From NCBI RefSeq assembly GCF_014699115.1, contig NZ_JACXAD010000010.1, positions 1-64,000 of the forward strand: DNA of 64,000 bases, in the 5' to 3' direction. Origin of the DNA: Hymenobacter montanus. GTDB lineage: Bacteria; Bacteroidota; Bacteroidia; Cytophagales; Hymenobacteraceae. This document shows, piece after piece, positions 51,686 through 61,030 of the stretch (the first letter of the stretch is position 1; each line of letters starts with the position of its first letter). The translations under genes and the position numbers were made by a program. The notes under the pieces are model-generated. The model had not been told where the DNA came from, did no database searches, and saw nothing but the letters and a program-made list of their open reading frames with translations.

Positions 51686-52495
51686 TTACCGGCGGGCCAG
51701 CACCCGGGCTTGCACCAGCTTGCCTCCTTTGTCGTAGTACTCGGTTTTAATGAGGCCCACGGCCGGGTCGTAGTAGTCGACTTGTCGGCCAGTGCTTTTC
51801 AGCGTGAGGTCGACGCGGGCTTCGGTGGCGAGTTCGCGCTGGCTTTCTACGACGTAGCAGTTGAAGGTTCCGACCGGAACAGTGACGCTGGTTTGCCCGG
51901 CCTGCACTTTGCGCTGGTGCACCAGGGTCCGGACTTTAGCCACGCTCACTGAAGGGCTGCTGACCTGCACCATGGCGCCGCCCTGAGGCAAGGCCGTGTT
52001 AGGAGTTGGCTGGTTAGGCCAGGCCAGGGACGAGCCCTCGTAGGCGAACCGGCGGTCACGAAAAGGCTTGAGCCCCTCATAGTTAATTTCGTCTAATCCG
52101 TCGGTGAAGACGGTATCGTGGCGGCACAGGTAAGAGAGGTCTTGCTGTTGCAGCACCTGGTTGCTCGGGCTGTACAAGCCACTTTTTAGCTGAACTCTCG
52201 TCGTCACCACCGCCTTTTGTTTTTTCTTGGCCGCCGTCGATTCGGTACGGATGCTGAGCACCCGGTAGCGCCAGGAGCCCACAGGCTTGCCTTTGGCATC
52301 CAGCAGCTGGTAGTCGATGCTCTGGCCTTCGCGCAGCCCAAACGGGTGCGTGCAGCCAGTGGCACTTGCTTGAATGGGCCGCTGGGCCGCGTCGGCCCGG
52401 CGCAGCGAATCGGTCGAAGGCTGAGACCAGCCGGGGCCCGAAATCAGGAGCAAACCAGCCGCCGCGGAAAGAGAGCGAAGAGTGAAATAGGACAT
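51686..52495 (-). CDS. TapB-like secreted protein
   Basis: 269 residues with a signal peptide (RSLSAAAGLLLISGPGWSQ). The mature part is DUF3108/TapB-like: HPFGLREGQSIDYQLLDAKG, then SWRYRVLSIRTES near residue 75, and near the C-terminus VPVGTFNCYVVESQRE with DYYDPAVGLIKTEYYDKGGK. These families are periplasmic or outer-membrane-associated proteins of unknown function, frequent in Cytophagales. It is alone on its strand between the M23 gene and the small-gene pair. Confidence 0.75.
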   Translation of the reverse strand: MSYFTLRSLSAAAGLLLISGPGWSQPSTDSLRRADAAQRPIQASATGCTHPFGLREGQSIDYQLLDAKGKPVGSWRYRVLSIRTESTAAKKKQKAVVTTRVQLKSGLYSPSNQVLQQQDLSYLCRHDTVFTDGLDEINYEGLKPFRDRRFAYEGSSLAWPNQPTPNTALPQGGAMVQVSSPSVSVAKVRTLVHQRKVQAGQTSVTVPVGTFNCYVVESQRELATEARVDLTLKSTGRQVDYYDPAVGLIKTEYYDKGGKLVQARVLARR

Positions 52496-52579
52496 AAAAG
52501 CAGAAAATCAGTGGAAAGTAGTGGTGAAAATCGGTACTACATCAACGGTGCCATGAGCTGAGCAACCCGGGGCATTTCG

Positions 52580-52610
52580 TTGCGTTAGCAACTCCAAGGC
52601 CGTACTTTGC
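52580..52610 (+). promoter_or_regulatory. Promoter of the small-gene pair
   Basis: TTG (52580-52582) and TACTTTGC (52603-52610) separated by 20 nt match the Bacteroidota -33 TTG / -7 TAnnTTTG layout. The first ATG is at 52673. Confidence 0.45.
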
Positions 52611-52672
52611 GGCCCGTTGGGAGGCGACGCTCGTAAGGGCGCCCTCTCGTATCACCTCAGCTAACCGCAACC

Positions 52673-52942
52673 ATGCCAGATTCTTCTTCTAATAATAACA
52701 GTAACTGGGCCGATATGGCTGCCTCGCTGCTCGGCAAGCTTTCGGGTGGGGTCGAGCTCAGCTGCGCGTTCGACCAGATCGAGCTGCAAATGCCCAATCC
52801 GCAGAACCCCAACGGGCCCGCGACCACCTGGAAGCTAAATGGCTCGCTCCGCATTCGTACCCGGGGCGAACAGGCCGGTGGTACCCGGGCCACGCCCGCC
52901 GCTCCCCAACTACCGGCCAGCTCCTCCGAAACCGGTGCCTAG
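52673..52942 (+). CDS. Small hypothetical protein, first of an overlapping pair
   Basis: 89 residues, no signal peptide. A Ser/Asn-rich start (PDSSSNNNSNWADMAASLL) leads to a beta segment (GVELSCAFDQIELQMPNP and ATTWKLNGSLRIRTRGEQ) and a Pro/Ala/Ser tail. The 3' end overlaps the next gene by 8 bp: gtgcctag contains the GTG start of one and the TAG of the other. No family is recognised. The overlap and a shared promoter suggest that the two proteins are made together and may interact. Confidence 0.6.
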   Translation: MPDSSSNNNSNWADMAASLLGKLSGGVELSCAFDQIELQMPNPQNPNGPATTWKLNGSLRIRTRGEQAGGTRATPAAPQLPASSSETGA

Positions 52943-53273
52943 TACCCTCGAAATTGAGGCCCAGCTGGTCCTTACCTGGAACGGCCATGCCCTGCAGCTC
53001 GCCGCCGCCGGTACCTACCTGATCCTGAACATTCCCAGCCAGCAGGTGCTCGACCAGCTCACGGCCGGTCCGCCCCGGCCGCCGGGCGCGGCCAAGGCTC
53101 CCAAATCTGCGGGCCCCGATCCCATGCAGCAAATCAACGACTTAGCCCGGCAGTTGGGTTGGGTGCTCGATTTGCGGGTAGGCGGCAAAACGTACGTCAC
53201 TTTTGGCGTGCAGCGCACCCCCAAGATTACCCTCAATGCCGTGCTGGGCAAAATAGGATCATTCTTTCGATAG
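52935..53273 (+). CDS. Small hypothetical protein, second of an overlapping pair
   Basis: 112 residues from GTG 52935 (PSTLEIEAQLVLTWNGHALQ); the frame is open to ATG 52839, but that extension is Pro/Arg-rich and lies over the first gene. Beta strands at both ends (AAAGTYLILNIPSQQVLDQL; VLDLRVGGKTYVTFGVQRTP) flank a Pro/Ala linker. The layout, a beta domain with a short disordered part, resembles its upstream neighbour in reverse. Cytoplasmic by lack of a signal. Function unknown. Confidence 0.6.
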   Translation: MPSTLEIEAQLVLTWNGHALQLAAAGTYLILNIPSQQVLDQLTAGPPRPPGAAKAPKSAGPDPMQQINDLARQLGWVLDLRVGGKTYVTFGVQRTPKITLNAVLGKIGSFFR

Positions 53274-53356
53274 CGCGTTTTTTAGGGGCAAATGGGGGTT
53301 TGCTGCAACTAATTTTGGCTCGATTAGTTTGGAAAGATACATTCCTCCCCAACCCA

Positions 53357-54010
53357 ATGAACTCCGAACACGAACACGAACACCGGGTCGGGGCCCGGCG
53401 GCGTCCATCGCCATTCAGCCGCATCGAGCGGCTGCCGCCGTTGCTGGTGGCGCTGTACCTGGCGTTGGTGGCCATCACCGTCATGTTCGTGATGCTGGTC
53501 GTAGCGTACGTCGTTACCCGCCTACGCAGCGGCTTGCCTACGGGGCTGTACGCGCTGCCCCGCTATTTCTCGCTGAGCACCATTGTGCTGGTGGTGAGCA
53601 GCTACACTATCGGGCAGGCCCCCCGCCTGTACGCGCAGGACAACCTGGGCAGCCTCGCGCGTTGCCTCGGCGCGACTCTGCTGCTGGGCGCCATTTTCGC
53701 GGGTTTGCAAGTACTGGGCTGGCGGGAGCTGCTGACGCAGGGAGTTGCCTTTCAGGGCCCTGCCAGCAGCAGTAGCGGCCAGTTTATTTACCTGATTTCG
53801 GCCCTGCACGTGGCCCATCTGCTGGGTGGCATGCTGTTTTTGTTGGCGCTGCTGCTGCGCGTCATCCACGCCAACCGCGATGCGGTGCGCACCCTCGTTT
53901 TTATCCGTAACCCCTACCACCGTCGCCAGTTGAGCCTGCTCGGCACGTACTGGCATTTCATTGATGTGCTCTGGGTTGTTCTCTTTGCGGTGTTCCTGTT
54001 TATGTATTAA
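53357..54010 (+). CDS. Heme-copper oxidase subunit III-like protein
   Basis: 217 residues from ATG 53357 (MNSEHEHEHR); the upstream open frame overlaps the preceding gene. Five hydrophobic helices follow a charged N-terminus. The last two carry FIYLISALHVAHLLGGMLFL and YWHFIDVLWVVLFAVFLFMY, the hallmark end of COX3/CyoC. It supports the proton-pumping core of cytochrome c or quinol oxidase. Subunits I, II and IV are not in the window, so it is an orphan copy, possibly assigned to an oxidase elsewhere. Confidence 0.85.
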   Translation: MNSEHEHEHRVGARRRPSPFSRIERLPPLLVALYLALVAITVMFVMLVVAYVVTRLRSGLPTGLYALPRYFSLSTIVLVVSSYTIGQAPRLYAQDNLGSLARCLGATLLLGAIFAGLQVLGWRELLTQGVAFQGPASSSSGQFIYLISALHVAHLLGGMLFLLALLLRVIHANRDAVRTLVFIRNPYHRRQLSLLGTYWHFIDVLWVVLFAVFLFMY

Positions 54011-54236
54011 CCGGCTAAACGCCCGGCTCAACCACCCTTTTAGACTAGAAGAATCGCGGCCCGCCAATCGTTGAGACGCAATAAAACGCCTGCCTCAAAT
54101 GGTCTGAGCGTTATACCCTCACTAAAAAAAGCAACACTCTAGGGCCACGGCCAAAAAAGAGCCGTTAAGTGCCGCTGCTGGCTGCTCTGGGGCAGGGGCG
54201 GCATAAATCAACCCAGCCAGCGTAGCGCAAGGCCGG

Positions 54237-56543
54237 CTACGGAATGACTTCCAGCCAGCCCCGGTACTTACGGCCGTCGGTGTACGTGACGAAATAATAA
54301 TACAGGCCTCCGCTGCCTTGGCCGGGCCAGTGGAAATCCCGGTCGGGCGACTCAAACACCGGTTGGCCCCAGCGGGTAAAAATCTTAATGCTCATGAATT
54401 GCCGGTCGCAAAAATTCACGGGCAGGTCGGGTAGCCGGAACTCGTCATTTTGCCCGTCCCGATTGGGCGTAATGACGTTGTAGAGCTTCACCTCCAGCGA
54501 ATCCGGGCTTTTTACCCGGAAGCGAACCTGCTGCACTTGGGGCAGTGGCCTACAGGTCGCATCAATCAGCTGAAAGGTCACGACGAGGTCGCGGTGTAGG
54601 TTCGCGGCGGCGCAGCTCACATCCCAGTGGAAGGCGCCCGTTGCCCCGCCCGTGCCATTGGTAGGGGTGAAACGCATGCCGGCACTAGCCAGGTCGAAGC
54701 CCCCATTGCCGTCGAGCGAGCTGCCGGTCGCAGTCAGGGTAAGTCCATCACGGTCCGCATCAGTGCCGCTAAAAGTGGCGGTGTACTGCCGGCCCAGTGG
54801 CAGCTCCACTAGAGGAATGGGCTCGCCCGCTTTGGGCGGCTGAACATCGGAAACCAGCACGGGCGGGTGATTGGCATACCGCACCACCACTGGCACCGTA
54901 ATGGTAACCGCCTCCCGGGCATTGCACGGCGCCGATACCGCCGTGAACTGGAAGTTGCGAACCGAGTCGGCTCCCACCGCCGGGCAATCGACGCGCCACG
55001 TGAAGCGGCCGTGCTGCTGGTTACCCACGGTGCCTTGCGAGAGGGTAGCCCCGAGGGTACTGGGATTAAACCCCTGGCCGGTCATCTCCAACTGGAGAGG
55101 ATCATTATCAGGGTCGGAAGCGATGACGTCGAAGCTCACTAAATCGCCCACCCGCACTCGTAGCGGTTGCGTTGGGCCGGCCGTGGTGGTAATAGTCGAA
55201 GGGGAGTTGGGCGGCGGCACGGCGGTGAAAGCCACCCGTACGGTATCGCGTTTGGGGAGGCTGCACCCATCGTCCGCTACCACGACATCCAGCAAAAAAA
55301 CCCGATCCCTGGTATCGAAGCATTCCGGGAAGCAGAGCGTGGCCGTGAGGGTGTCGGGGGCCCCGGGGCTGCGGACCAGCCCGCTGGTGGCAGTGGTGAA
55401 ATTAGGCAGCAGCCCCGCAAAGTTGACCGGATGCAGCGACAGCGACAGCTGCGATCGGGGGTCGGAGTCGGTGAAACGTAGCCGCACGCAGCGGTTGCTG
55501 CCCGGCGTCAGGTGCAGGGTGTCGCGGCCGGGCCGGTAGGGTACTTTGCTGGCGGGGTTGGGCAGCAGCAGCACTTTGGGCTTGGTATTGAAGGGGCAGC
55601 TTAAAACCATCAGCTGGAAATCGCGCCGGACTTCGCCGATTTTCTCACCTCTGCGGTATTCCGAGCAGCTCACTCCGAACGCGAATAAGCCCTGGTCGAG
55701 GGGCCGTACCGTGAGCCGGCCCGTGGCCGGATCAATCGCCAGCGTGGGGCTGCCCGGGATCTGGTTGAGCGTGCCCAGCGGGGGGCGGATCGGCACGCCC
55801 GGAATAGGTGGGGGCGAAGGGCTCCACGTAATGGGGGCATAGGGCGCGGGAGCGGCCACGGCGGGCTTGGGCACGTTGTTGTCGGCGTGTCCGTTGAGCG
55901 GGGTTACTAGGCTGTATACCAGGGAGTCACCGTCGGGGTCGACGCCGCCGAACTCGTAGTAAAAGAGCTCGTTGACGCAGGCATAATCGGCCAGGGCCGG
56001 GAAAATGCGCGGCGTGGAATCGAGGAACGGTCGGCCGCGCCGCACTACCGCCGGAAACTCCAGGTAAAACGTCTGCGCGGCATTGGAGGGGGCCACGATG
56101 TTGCCGATGCTCACGTTGCGACAGCACCGCTCCACGGCCACGTAGTATCCTTGCGGACTATCATAGGTATCGGCCGCCAGAGTAATGTTCCGGCTGTATA
56201 CCAGCTTGCGGGTGCTGAGGGTGGGCTTGGTGCAGGCCGGGTTGGTGTAGTTAACGAAGGTGTTGCTGGCCAGGGGCAGCAAGACGTTGGCCATGCGCCT
56301 GTTGCTGCCTTTCTCGAAAATGGAAGCCGTCAGGTCACCATCCAGGGCGGAGGCGCTACCATTCACCGCATCAATGTAGAGGTTGAGTACCAGGGTGTAG
56401 GAGCTGCCACTAGTATGAACCAGCTCCATTTCGCCGCCCACGATGTGGGTCCCCCACGCCGGGCCGATGCATGCCAGCCAACCGCAGATAAACAGCAGCA
56501 AAGCAGGAAGTCCCGGGTCTGGTAAGCAAAGGCGAAAAGGCAT
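54237..56543 (-). CDS. Large secreted protein with T9SS type B (CHU_C) domain
   Basis: 768 residues from ATG 56543; the signal peptide is PALLLFICGWLACIGPAWGT, followed by HIVGGEMELVH, a common start of gliding-associated surface proteins. The centre contains several Ig/cadherin-like beta domains (ASDPDNDPLQLEMTG; SGTDADRDGLTLTATG). The C-terminal ~90 residues are the CHU_C domain (LYNVITPNRDGQNDEFRLPD; MSIKIFTRWGQPVFES; GLYYYFVTYTDGRKYRGWLE). It is exported by T9SS and probably acts as an adhesin or gliding-related surface protein. It converges with the oxidase subunit gene. Confidence 0.92.
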   Translation of the reverse strand: MPFRLCLPDPGLPALLLFICGWLACIGPAWGTHIVGGEMELVHTSGSSYTLVLNLYIDAVNGSASALDGDLTASIFEKGSNRRMANVLLPLASNTFVNYTNPACTKPTLSTRKLVYSRNITLAADTYDSPQGYYVAVERCCRNVSIGNIVAPSNAAQTFYLEFPAVVRRGRPFLDSTPRIFPALADYACVNELFYYEFGGVDPDGDSLVYSLVTPLNGHADNNVPKPAVAAPAPYAPITWSPSPPPIPGVPIRPPLGTLNQIPGSPTLAIDPATGRLTVRPLDQGLFAFGVSCSEYRRGEKIGEVRRDFQLMVLSCPFNTKPKVLLLPNPASKVPYRPGRDTLHLTPGSNRCVRLRFTDSDPRSQLSLSLHPVNFAGLLPNFTTATSGLVRSPGAPDTLTATLCFPECFDTRDRVFLLDVVVADDGCSLPKRDTVRVAFTAVPPPNSPSTITTTAGPTQPLRVRVGDLVSFDVIASDPDNDPLQLEMTGQGFNPSTLGATLSQGTVGNQQHGRFTWRVDCPAVGADSVRNFQFTAVSAPCNAREAVTITVPVVVRYANHPPVLVSDVQPPKAGEPIPLVELPLGRQYTATFSGTDADRDGLTLTATGSSLDGNGGFDLASAGMRFTPTNGTGGATGAFHWDVSCAAANLHRDLVVTFQLIDATCRPLPQVQQVRFRVKSPDSLEVKLYNVITPNRDGQNDEFRLPDLPVNFCDRQFMSIKIFTRWGQPVFESPDRDFHWPGQGSGGLYYYFVTYTDGRKYRGWLEVIP

Positions 56544-56744
56544 TCGACAAAAAAACAAGTAACTAATACCCTAATTAATGCGAAATATACGCTGCCGAAA
56601 GCCAACGCCCGATTTCGGGAGCGAGGCGGCAAATAGCCCTGACTCCCAGGTGGTATAAATCGGATTTTGATTTGTCCGTCTTACCTTCGGGAGCTAAAAT
56701 TCGTCTTTTGGAGCGGACGCTAAATCAGAGTAGTCGTTTATAAC

Positions 56745-56752
56745 TACTTTGT
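56745..56752 (+). promoter_or_regulatory. Probable -7 promoter box
   Basis: TACTTTGT, 31 nt before ATG 56784. The TTTTG at 56706 is too far upstream for a normal -33 spacing. Confidence 0.4.
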
Positions 56753-56783
56753 AAGGTTCTTTTCTTGTCACTTCTAGTTATCT

Positions 56784-58865
56784 ATGCGCCCGTTAATTTA
56801 CGTTTTCGCGGTCAGTGTACTGGCGGCGTTGCCATTTCGGCCCAGGGCCCAGGAGCCGTTGAGGGCGGCCTACGTTCCCCAACTCAGTGAGGAAGCCCCG
56901 GATGGCGGCCGGGCCTGCGCCGCGGCGCGGGTGCCATCCGCCCCGCGCGAGGCCACTGCCTCGGTGCCGCACCGCCGCAAGATGGAGCGGTACGACGTGA
57001 AGTACTACAAGCTGGACGTCGCGCTCGAAAACAACTCGCTGAACGTAGCCGGCTCCGTTTGGATGCGCGTCCGGGTCAAGGGTGAGGACCTGGATTCGTT
57101 AGCGTTCGAGCTATATCAAGCGCCGGTGGGCTCGCCCGACGGCACGGCCACGCTGCTCATCGACTCAGTGGTGGTAAACGGGCGCCGCTCGCCCGGCATC
57201 CGCCGGGCCGGGCCCGATGCCACAGCCCGGTTGGCCCAGCCCGCTCCCGCCAACTCCTTGGCGGATGCCCGCATTTACTACCACGGCACCGCCCCAAGCG
57301 GCAGTTCGGCCGCCATCGGTAATGGATTAAATAATCGCAGCCAGGTACACCTCGACACGTATAGTGGGGCTCCCTCATTTCCTTACAACATTACCTGGTC
57401 GCTGTCGGAGCCATTTTCGGCGCACGAGTGGTTTCCGTGCAAGCAGGTGCTCACCGACAAAGCCGACTCGTCGGATGTGTGGGTAACGACCACGCTGCCC
57501 AACAAAGTGGGCTCGAATGGCGTGCTGGTGCGCACGGTGCCCTTGCCCGGCAATAAGGTGCGCTACGAGTGGAAATCCCGCCATCCCATTGATTATTACC
57601 TGATTTCGGTGGCCATTGCGCCCTACGTCGAATACATCAACTACGCCAACCCCGCTGGCGGCCCCAGCATACCCATTGTCAACTACGTCTACAACCAGGC
57701 GTACCTCGACTATTGGAAAAGTCGTATCGACCTGACTCCGGGCATGATCGAGAACTTCTCCGCTCTGGTGGGTCGCTATCCTTTTGCCGATGAGAAGTAC
57801 GGCTACTCCATGGCGCCCATCTTCGGCGGCATGGAGCACCAAACCATGACCACGCAGGATGGGTTCTCGCCTCTGCTTACGGCCCACGAGCTGTTTCACC
57901 AGTGGTTTGGTGATAACGTAACCTGCGCCAGCTGGGCGGACATCTGGCTCAACGAAGGCTTTGCTTCCTACGGAGAGTACCTTTACTTGCAATCCTCGGG
58001 CAGTCCGGCCGATGCCCGCGGCTGGATGAACTCCGCCCATCAGGCCGCTCAGACTGATGCGGGTAGCATTTACGTATCCGACACCACGAACACCCGCCGA
58101 ATTTTTAGTTATAGCCTGACCTACAAAAAAGGTGCGGCCGTCGTTCACATGCTACGCTATTTACTGAACGACGATACCAAGTTCTTTCGGGCGCTTCGTA
58201 CCTACCAGGCCCTGTATCGTGGGTCCGCGGCCCGGACGGCCGATTTGCAGCGCGTATTCGAGGGCGAGGCCGGCCGGCCCCTGGAATATTTCTTTCAGCA
58301 GTGGTTCCGGGGCAAAGGCTATCCCACGTTCCAGGCCCGGTGGAACCAAGTGGGCAATACCTTCGTGCTGCGCGTCAATGAGGAGGCGTCGGTGCCGGCA
58401 ACCACGCCGTTTTTTGATACCGACGTCGACTACCTGCTCACTTTCTCGGACGGCAGCACCCAAACCGTGCGCCGGCATCAGGGGCAGGTTTCCGAAACCT
58501 TCAGCTTCGCGGTGGCTGGTACAGTCACGAGCGTCGCCATCGACCCCAACCAGTGGATTCTCGACCTGCCCGGCCCGGCCCCCGTTCGCGACAATACATT
58601 GACCAGCAGTCGCTCAGCCGCCGGAATAACCCCCCTGACCTTGTATCCTAACCCCTGCCACGACCAGCTACGGCTGGCCGCGCTGCCCGCTGCCCAAGTC
58701 ACCGCCGAAGTCCTGGACGCAACCGGGCGCCGGGTGTTGCGTCAGGTGGTGCGGACCGGCTCCCCTCAGCTCGACACCCACGCACTGGCGCCGGGCCTGT
58801 ACCACTTGCAACTGCTCGGCTCGGGTCGGGAATTATTGGGGCAGGGGCAGTTTGTTCGCGAGTAA
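56784..58865 (+). CDS. M1 family aminopeptidase with T9SS type A signal
   Basis: 693 residues with a signal peptide (RPLIYVFAVSVLAALPFRPRAQ). The M1 site is complete: HELFHQWFGDN (H368, H372) with Glu391 in WLNEGFASYGEY, and a GGMEHQTMT exopeptidase motif just before. The last ~80 residues are a type A sorting domain (LTLYPNPCHDQLRLAAL; ALAPGLYHLQLLGSGRELLG). It removes N-terminal residues from peptides outside the cell. Divergent from the CHU_C gene, 240 bp apart. Confidence 0.95.
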   Translation: MRPLIYVFAVSVLAALPFRPRAQEPLRAAYVPQLSEEAPDGGRACAAARVPSAPREATASVPHRRKMERYDVKYYKLDVALENNSLNVAGSVWMRVRVKGEDLDSLAFELYQAPVGSPDGTATLLIDSVVVNGRRSPGIRRAGPDATARLAQPAPANSLADARIYYHGTAPSGSSAAIGNGLNNRSQVHLDTYSGAPSFPYNITWSLSEPFSAHEWFPCKQVLTDKADSSDVWVTTTLPNKVGSNGVLVRTVPLPGNKVRYEWKSRHPIDYYLISVAIAPYVEYINYANPAGGPSIPIVNYVYNQAYLDYWKSRIDLTPGMIENFSALVGRYPFADEKYGYSMAPIFGGMEHQTMTTQDGFSPLLTAHELFHQWFGDNVTCASWADIWLNEGFASYGEYLYLQSSGSPADARGWMNSAHQAAQTDAGSIYVSDTTNTRRIFSYSLTYKKGAAVVHMLRYLLNDDTKFFRALRTYQALYRGSAARTADLQRVFEGEAGRPLEYFFQQWFRGKGYPTFQARWNQVGNTFVLRVNEEASVPATTPFFDTDVDYLLTFSDGSTQTVRRHQGQVSETFSFAVAGTVTSVAIDPNQWILDLPGPAPVRDNTLTSSRSAAGITPLTLYPNPCHDQLRLAALPAAQVTAEVLDATGRRVLRQVVRTGSPQLDTHALAPGLYHLQLLGSGRELLGQGQFVRE

Positions 58866-58888
58866 AGTTTTCTTCTCGGCGTTTTCTT

Positions 58889-58943
58889 CTTCCGGACCTA
58901 AAAAAGCCGCTCCATTGTAGAGCGGCTTTTTTAGGTCCGGAAG
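58889..58943. terminator. 24-bp perfect bidirectional terminator
   Basis: The arm at 58889-58912 (cttccggacctaaaaaagcc, then gctc) pairs exactly with 58920-58943 around a 7-nt loop. The internal A- and T-tracts allow action on both strands. It is 24 nt after the M1 gene and 79 nt from the end of the convergent 59022 gene. Confidence 0.88.
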
Positions 58944-59021
58944 AGGGCATTATCCGCAGCAACTGGTCCGCTATTCACTGGCTAGTCTGGGTTAGCGTCC
59001 GTTAAGGCCGGGTTCGGTCAT

Positions 59022-59747
59022 TTAAAAGAGGTCGTAATACTCGCGTACCAGCGCTTGGGTAGCCGCGTCAGCCGGGGGAGCATCAAGCAGGCATTTCAGC
59101 AGCTCATCAAACGAGCCCGGGGCCGTGAAACCAGGCTGCCGCACGGCGTTGCTCATCAGGCGGATAAACACGGGCTGCTGGTTCATGGCCACCAGATCCA
59201 CCGTAATCAGACCAAAGCGTTGGTCGCAGTGCCCCGTTTTAGGGCAATCGACCGGGTTAGGCTTGTAGAGCTGCTTGAGGGTAGTGGCCGTGTGGTTGGC
59301 GTGGTGCTGAGTGCACTGATCCGCGCAGGCGCGGTGGTAGCCCAGGGCGAGGATGCGCTCGCCCAGGTGCTCGTAAAAATGTCGAAAATTGCCCGGGCCG
59401 ATGGACGGGTCGTAGTGCAGCAGCGCACCCTGGCAGCCGCTTTCCTGCAGCAACTGCACCCGCAGGCCGCGGGCCCCCGCCGCGCCACCCTTGCGGAGGT
59501 GGTATGCTTTGAAGTACGGCCCGAGCCAATTCAGAAATACGCACTGCTCAACCCAGGCCGCGTGGCGCTGCACCTGGGCCGGCGACAAAGTCACGGTGTG
59601 CCAGGTTTTCGGAGCTGCCGCTTTAGGGCGAAACAGGTGGTGGATGAAGTCAAACAAAACGGGGGAAGTTAATAGAGTCCAAACACGAGCTTGGCCAAAT
59701 AGTTTGTGGCTCCGAAACTGGACGAAAACCGCCAATTCCTCGAGCAT
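59022..59747 (-). CDS. Conserved-looking hypothetical protein
   Basis: 241 residues from ATG 59747 (MLEELAVFVQFRSHKLFGQA). No signal peptide. The N-terminal half is hydrophobic-aromatic (LTSPVLFDFIHHLFRP); the second half has several His/Cys (HRACADQCTQHHANH; NPVDCPKTGHCDQRFG) that could bind metal. Ends with helical VREYYDLF. I do not recognise a family. Opposite-strand frames here are shadows. It may be cytoplasmic. Confidence 0.6.
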   Translation of the reverse strand: MLEELAVFVQFRSHKLFGQARVWTLLTSPVLFDFIHHLFRPKAAAPKTWHTVTLSPAQVQRHAAWVEQCVFLNWLGPYFKAYHLRKGGAAGARGLRVQLLQESGCQGALLHYDPSIGPGNFRHFYEHLGERILALGYHRACADQCTQHHANHTATTLKQLYKPNPVDCPKTGHCDQRFGLITVDLVAMNQQPVFIRLMSNAVRQPGFTAPGSFDELLKCLLDAPPADAATQALVREYYDLF

Positions 59748-59863
59748 CAAGTACGGGAAATTCGGGCCCGCTTGCGGTTGGCCTGTTTGCTGCAAACAAA
59801 GGCCGGCTCCCATCGGGAAACCGGCCTTGCTACCGTGCGTTGAGCCCGTCGCGGCGCTCTACA

Positions 59864-60304
59864 TTATTTCACCCGGGTCCAGGTCTGCGACTTGCCGATG
59901 AGGGAGAAGCCAATGTAGCCTTTCACTTCCATGGTGTTGGCATTCTCCATCTTCATGTAGCAGGAGTAAGTTTTGCCGCTTTTGGGGTCGTAAATTTTGC
60001 CGTTATCCCACTTGTTCTCGTCGTCGTACTTAAAGCCTTGCATGAACACCAAGCCCAGCAGCGGGCGGCTTTTGAGCTTGGGGTCCGGGTTTTGGGCATC
60101 GGTTTTAGGCTTGCCGGTAGCGGGGTCGTTGGGCAAGGTCAGGGTCACGATTTTGCCGCATAGGAGGTCGCCGCATTTGTAGATTTCAAACGTAGCCTTC
60201 TTCTCCGAGTTCGTCCAAATCCCGAGTGGAGACATGGTTTGGGCGGAGGCCATGCGGGCAATGCCTAGCACCAGGGCAACAAATAAGAACAGTGTTTTTT
60301 TCAT
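59864..60304 (-). CDS. DUF2147 domain protein, exported
   Basis: 146 residues with a signal peptide (KKTLFLFVALVLGIARMASAQ). The DUF2147 beta-barrel is clear: SPLGIWTNSEKKATFEIYKC, GDLLCGKIVTL, WDNGKIYDPKSGKTYSC, EVKGYIGFSLIGKSQTWTRV. Full length for the family. It is periplasmic, lipocalin-like, of unknown ligand. It stands alone upstream of the 59022 gene, with 116 bp between, so cotranscription is possible. Confidence 0.93.
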   Translation of the reverse strand: MKKTLFLFVALVLGIARMASAQTMSPLGIWTNSEKKATFEIYKCGDLLCGKIVTLTLPNDPATGKPKTDAQNPDPKLKSRPLLGLVFMQGFKYDDENKWDNGKIYDPKSGKTYSCYMKMENANTMEVKGYIGFSLIGKSQTWTRVK

Positions 60305-61030
60305 TTCCTAAAGGAGAGAGTTGGTTTTGTGGAAAAGGTAAGGAAAATTCCCGGAGCACCTACCGGCAACCTTCAGCCCTTTATGGCAAGTTTACGGCCA
60401 AGTTCGGGCCACCCGCCGGATTATGGGCAGTAGCGTCCTAGCGGGCAAAATAATTAAGCCTGGGAATCAGGTTGCAAGCCCCAATCAAGGTCAGTTTGAC
60501 CGAAATAAGGGCCCTGAACTTTGAACCTTCGTGCCGGCTATTAACTTTACCGTCCAGTAGTGAGTGCTACGGCCCCGTTCAAGCAACCCTAATGTGCTGG
60601 GCCGCGCGAGCGGGGTTATGTCGAACGTAAAGAAAGGAGGTACAAAATGTCTAGTAGTCCCAAACAAATCCTGCCAAGCCTGTCGAATGTCGTACGCTTC
60701 ACCGCAGTACGCGCCTAACAACAGCTTCGTGGGGTAGCTCCTAAGGCTTCCCACATTCGGCCAGGTCTTACTCTTGAAAGTGACGCCGGAACTGTACCCC
60801 AGTTGCGCCGCTTGGTAAGATTTGAAGGATTAGATGCCCGGTTTGCCCAGCTGCCCTTTAGTGGGATGGCAGAGGCGGACCGGGCATCGTTGCGTTAGCG
60901 GTAGCGTTAGTACAAGAGCCACCGGGCTCATCGTGTGGGGGCTTGGGCCGGGCCCGCCTCGCCGCCGCGAAACCAGTTAGCTACGGGCCCAGCCGCCCGC
61001 CAGCGTCATTTCCCCTCCGCACCCGCCGCG
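60305..61030. other. Long intergenic region, nothing recognised
   Basis: About 725 bp. Frames such as 60491-60754 (-) are short and match nothing. A plus-strand stretch near 60720-60900 encodes ~59 codons without a start (GLDARFAQLPFSGMAEADRA) and could be a degraded gene end, but this is weak. No repeat or RNA structure was recognised. Confidence 0.45.

Noticed and set aside
60720..60900. 59-codon plus frame without a start (GLDARFAQLPFSG region)
   Set aside because: Possibly a decayed gene end, but frames of this length are common by chance in GC-rich DNA and nothing upstream fits.
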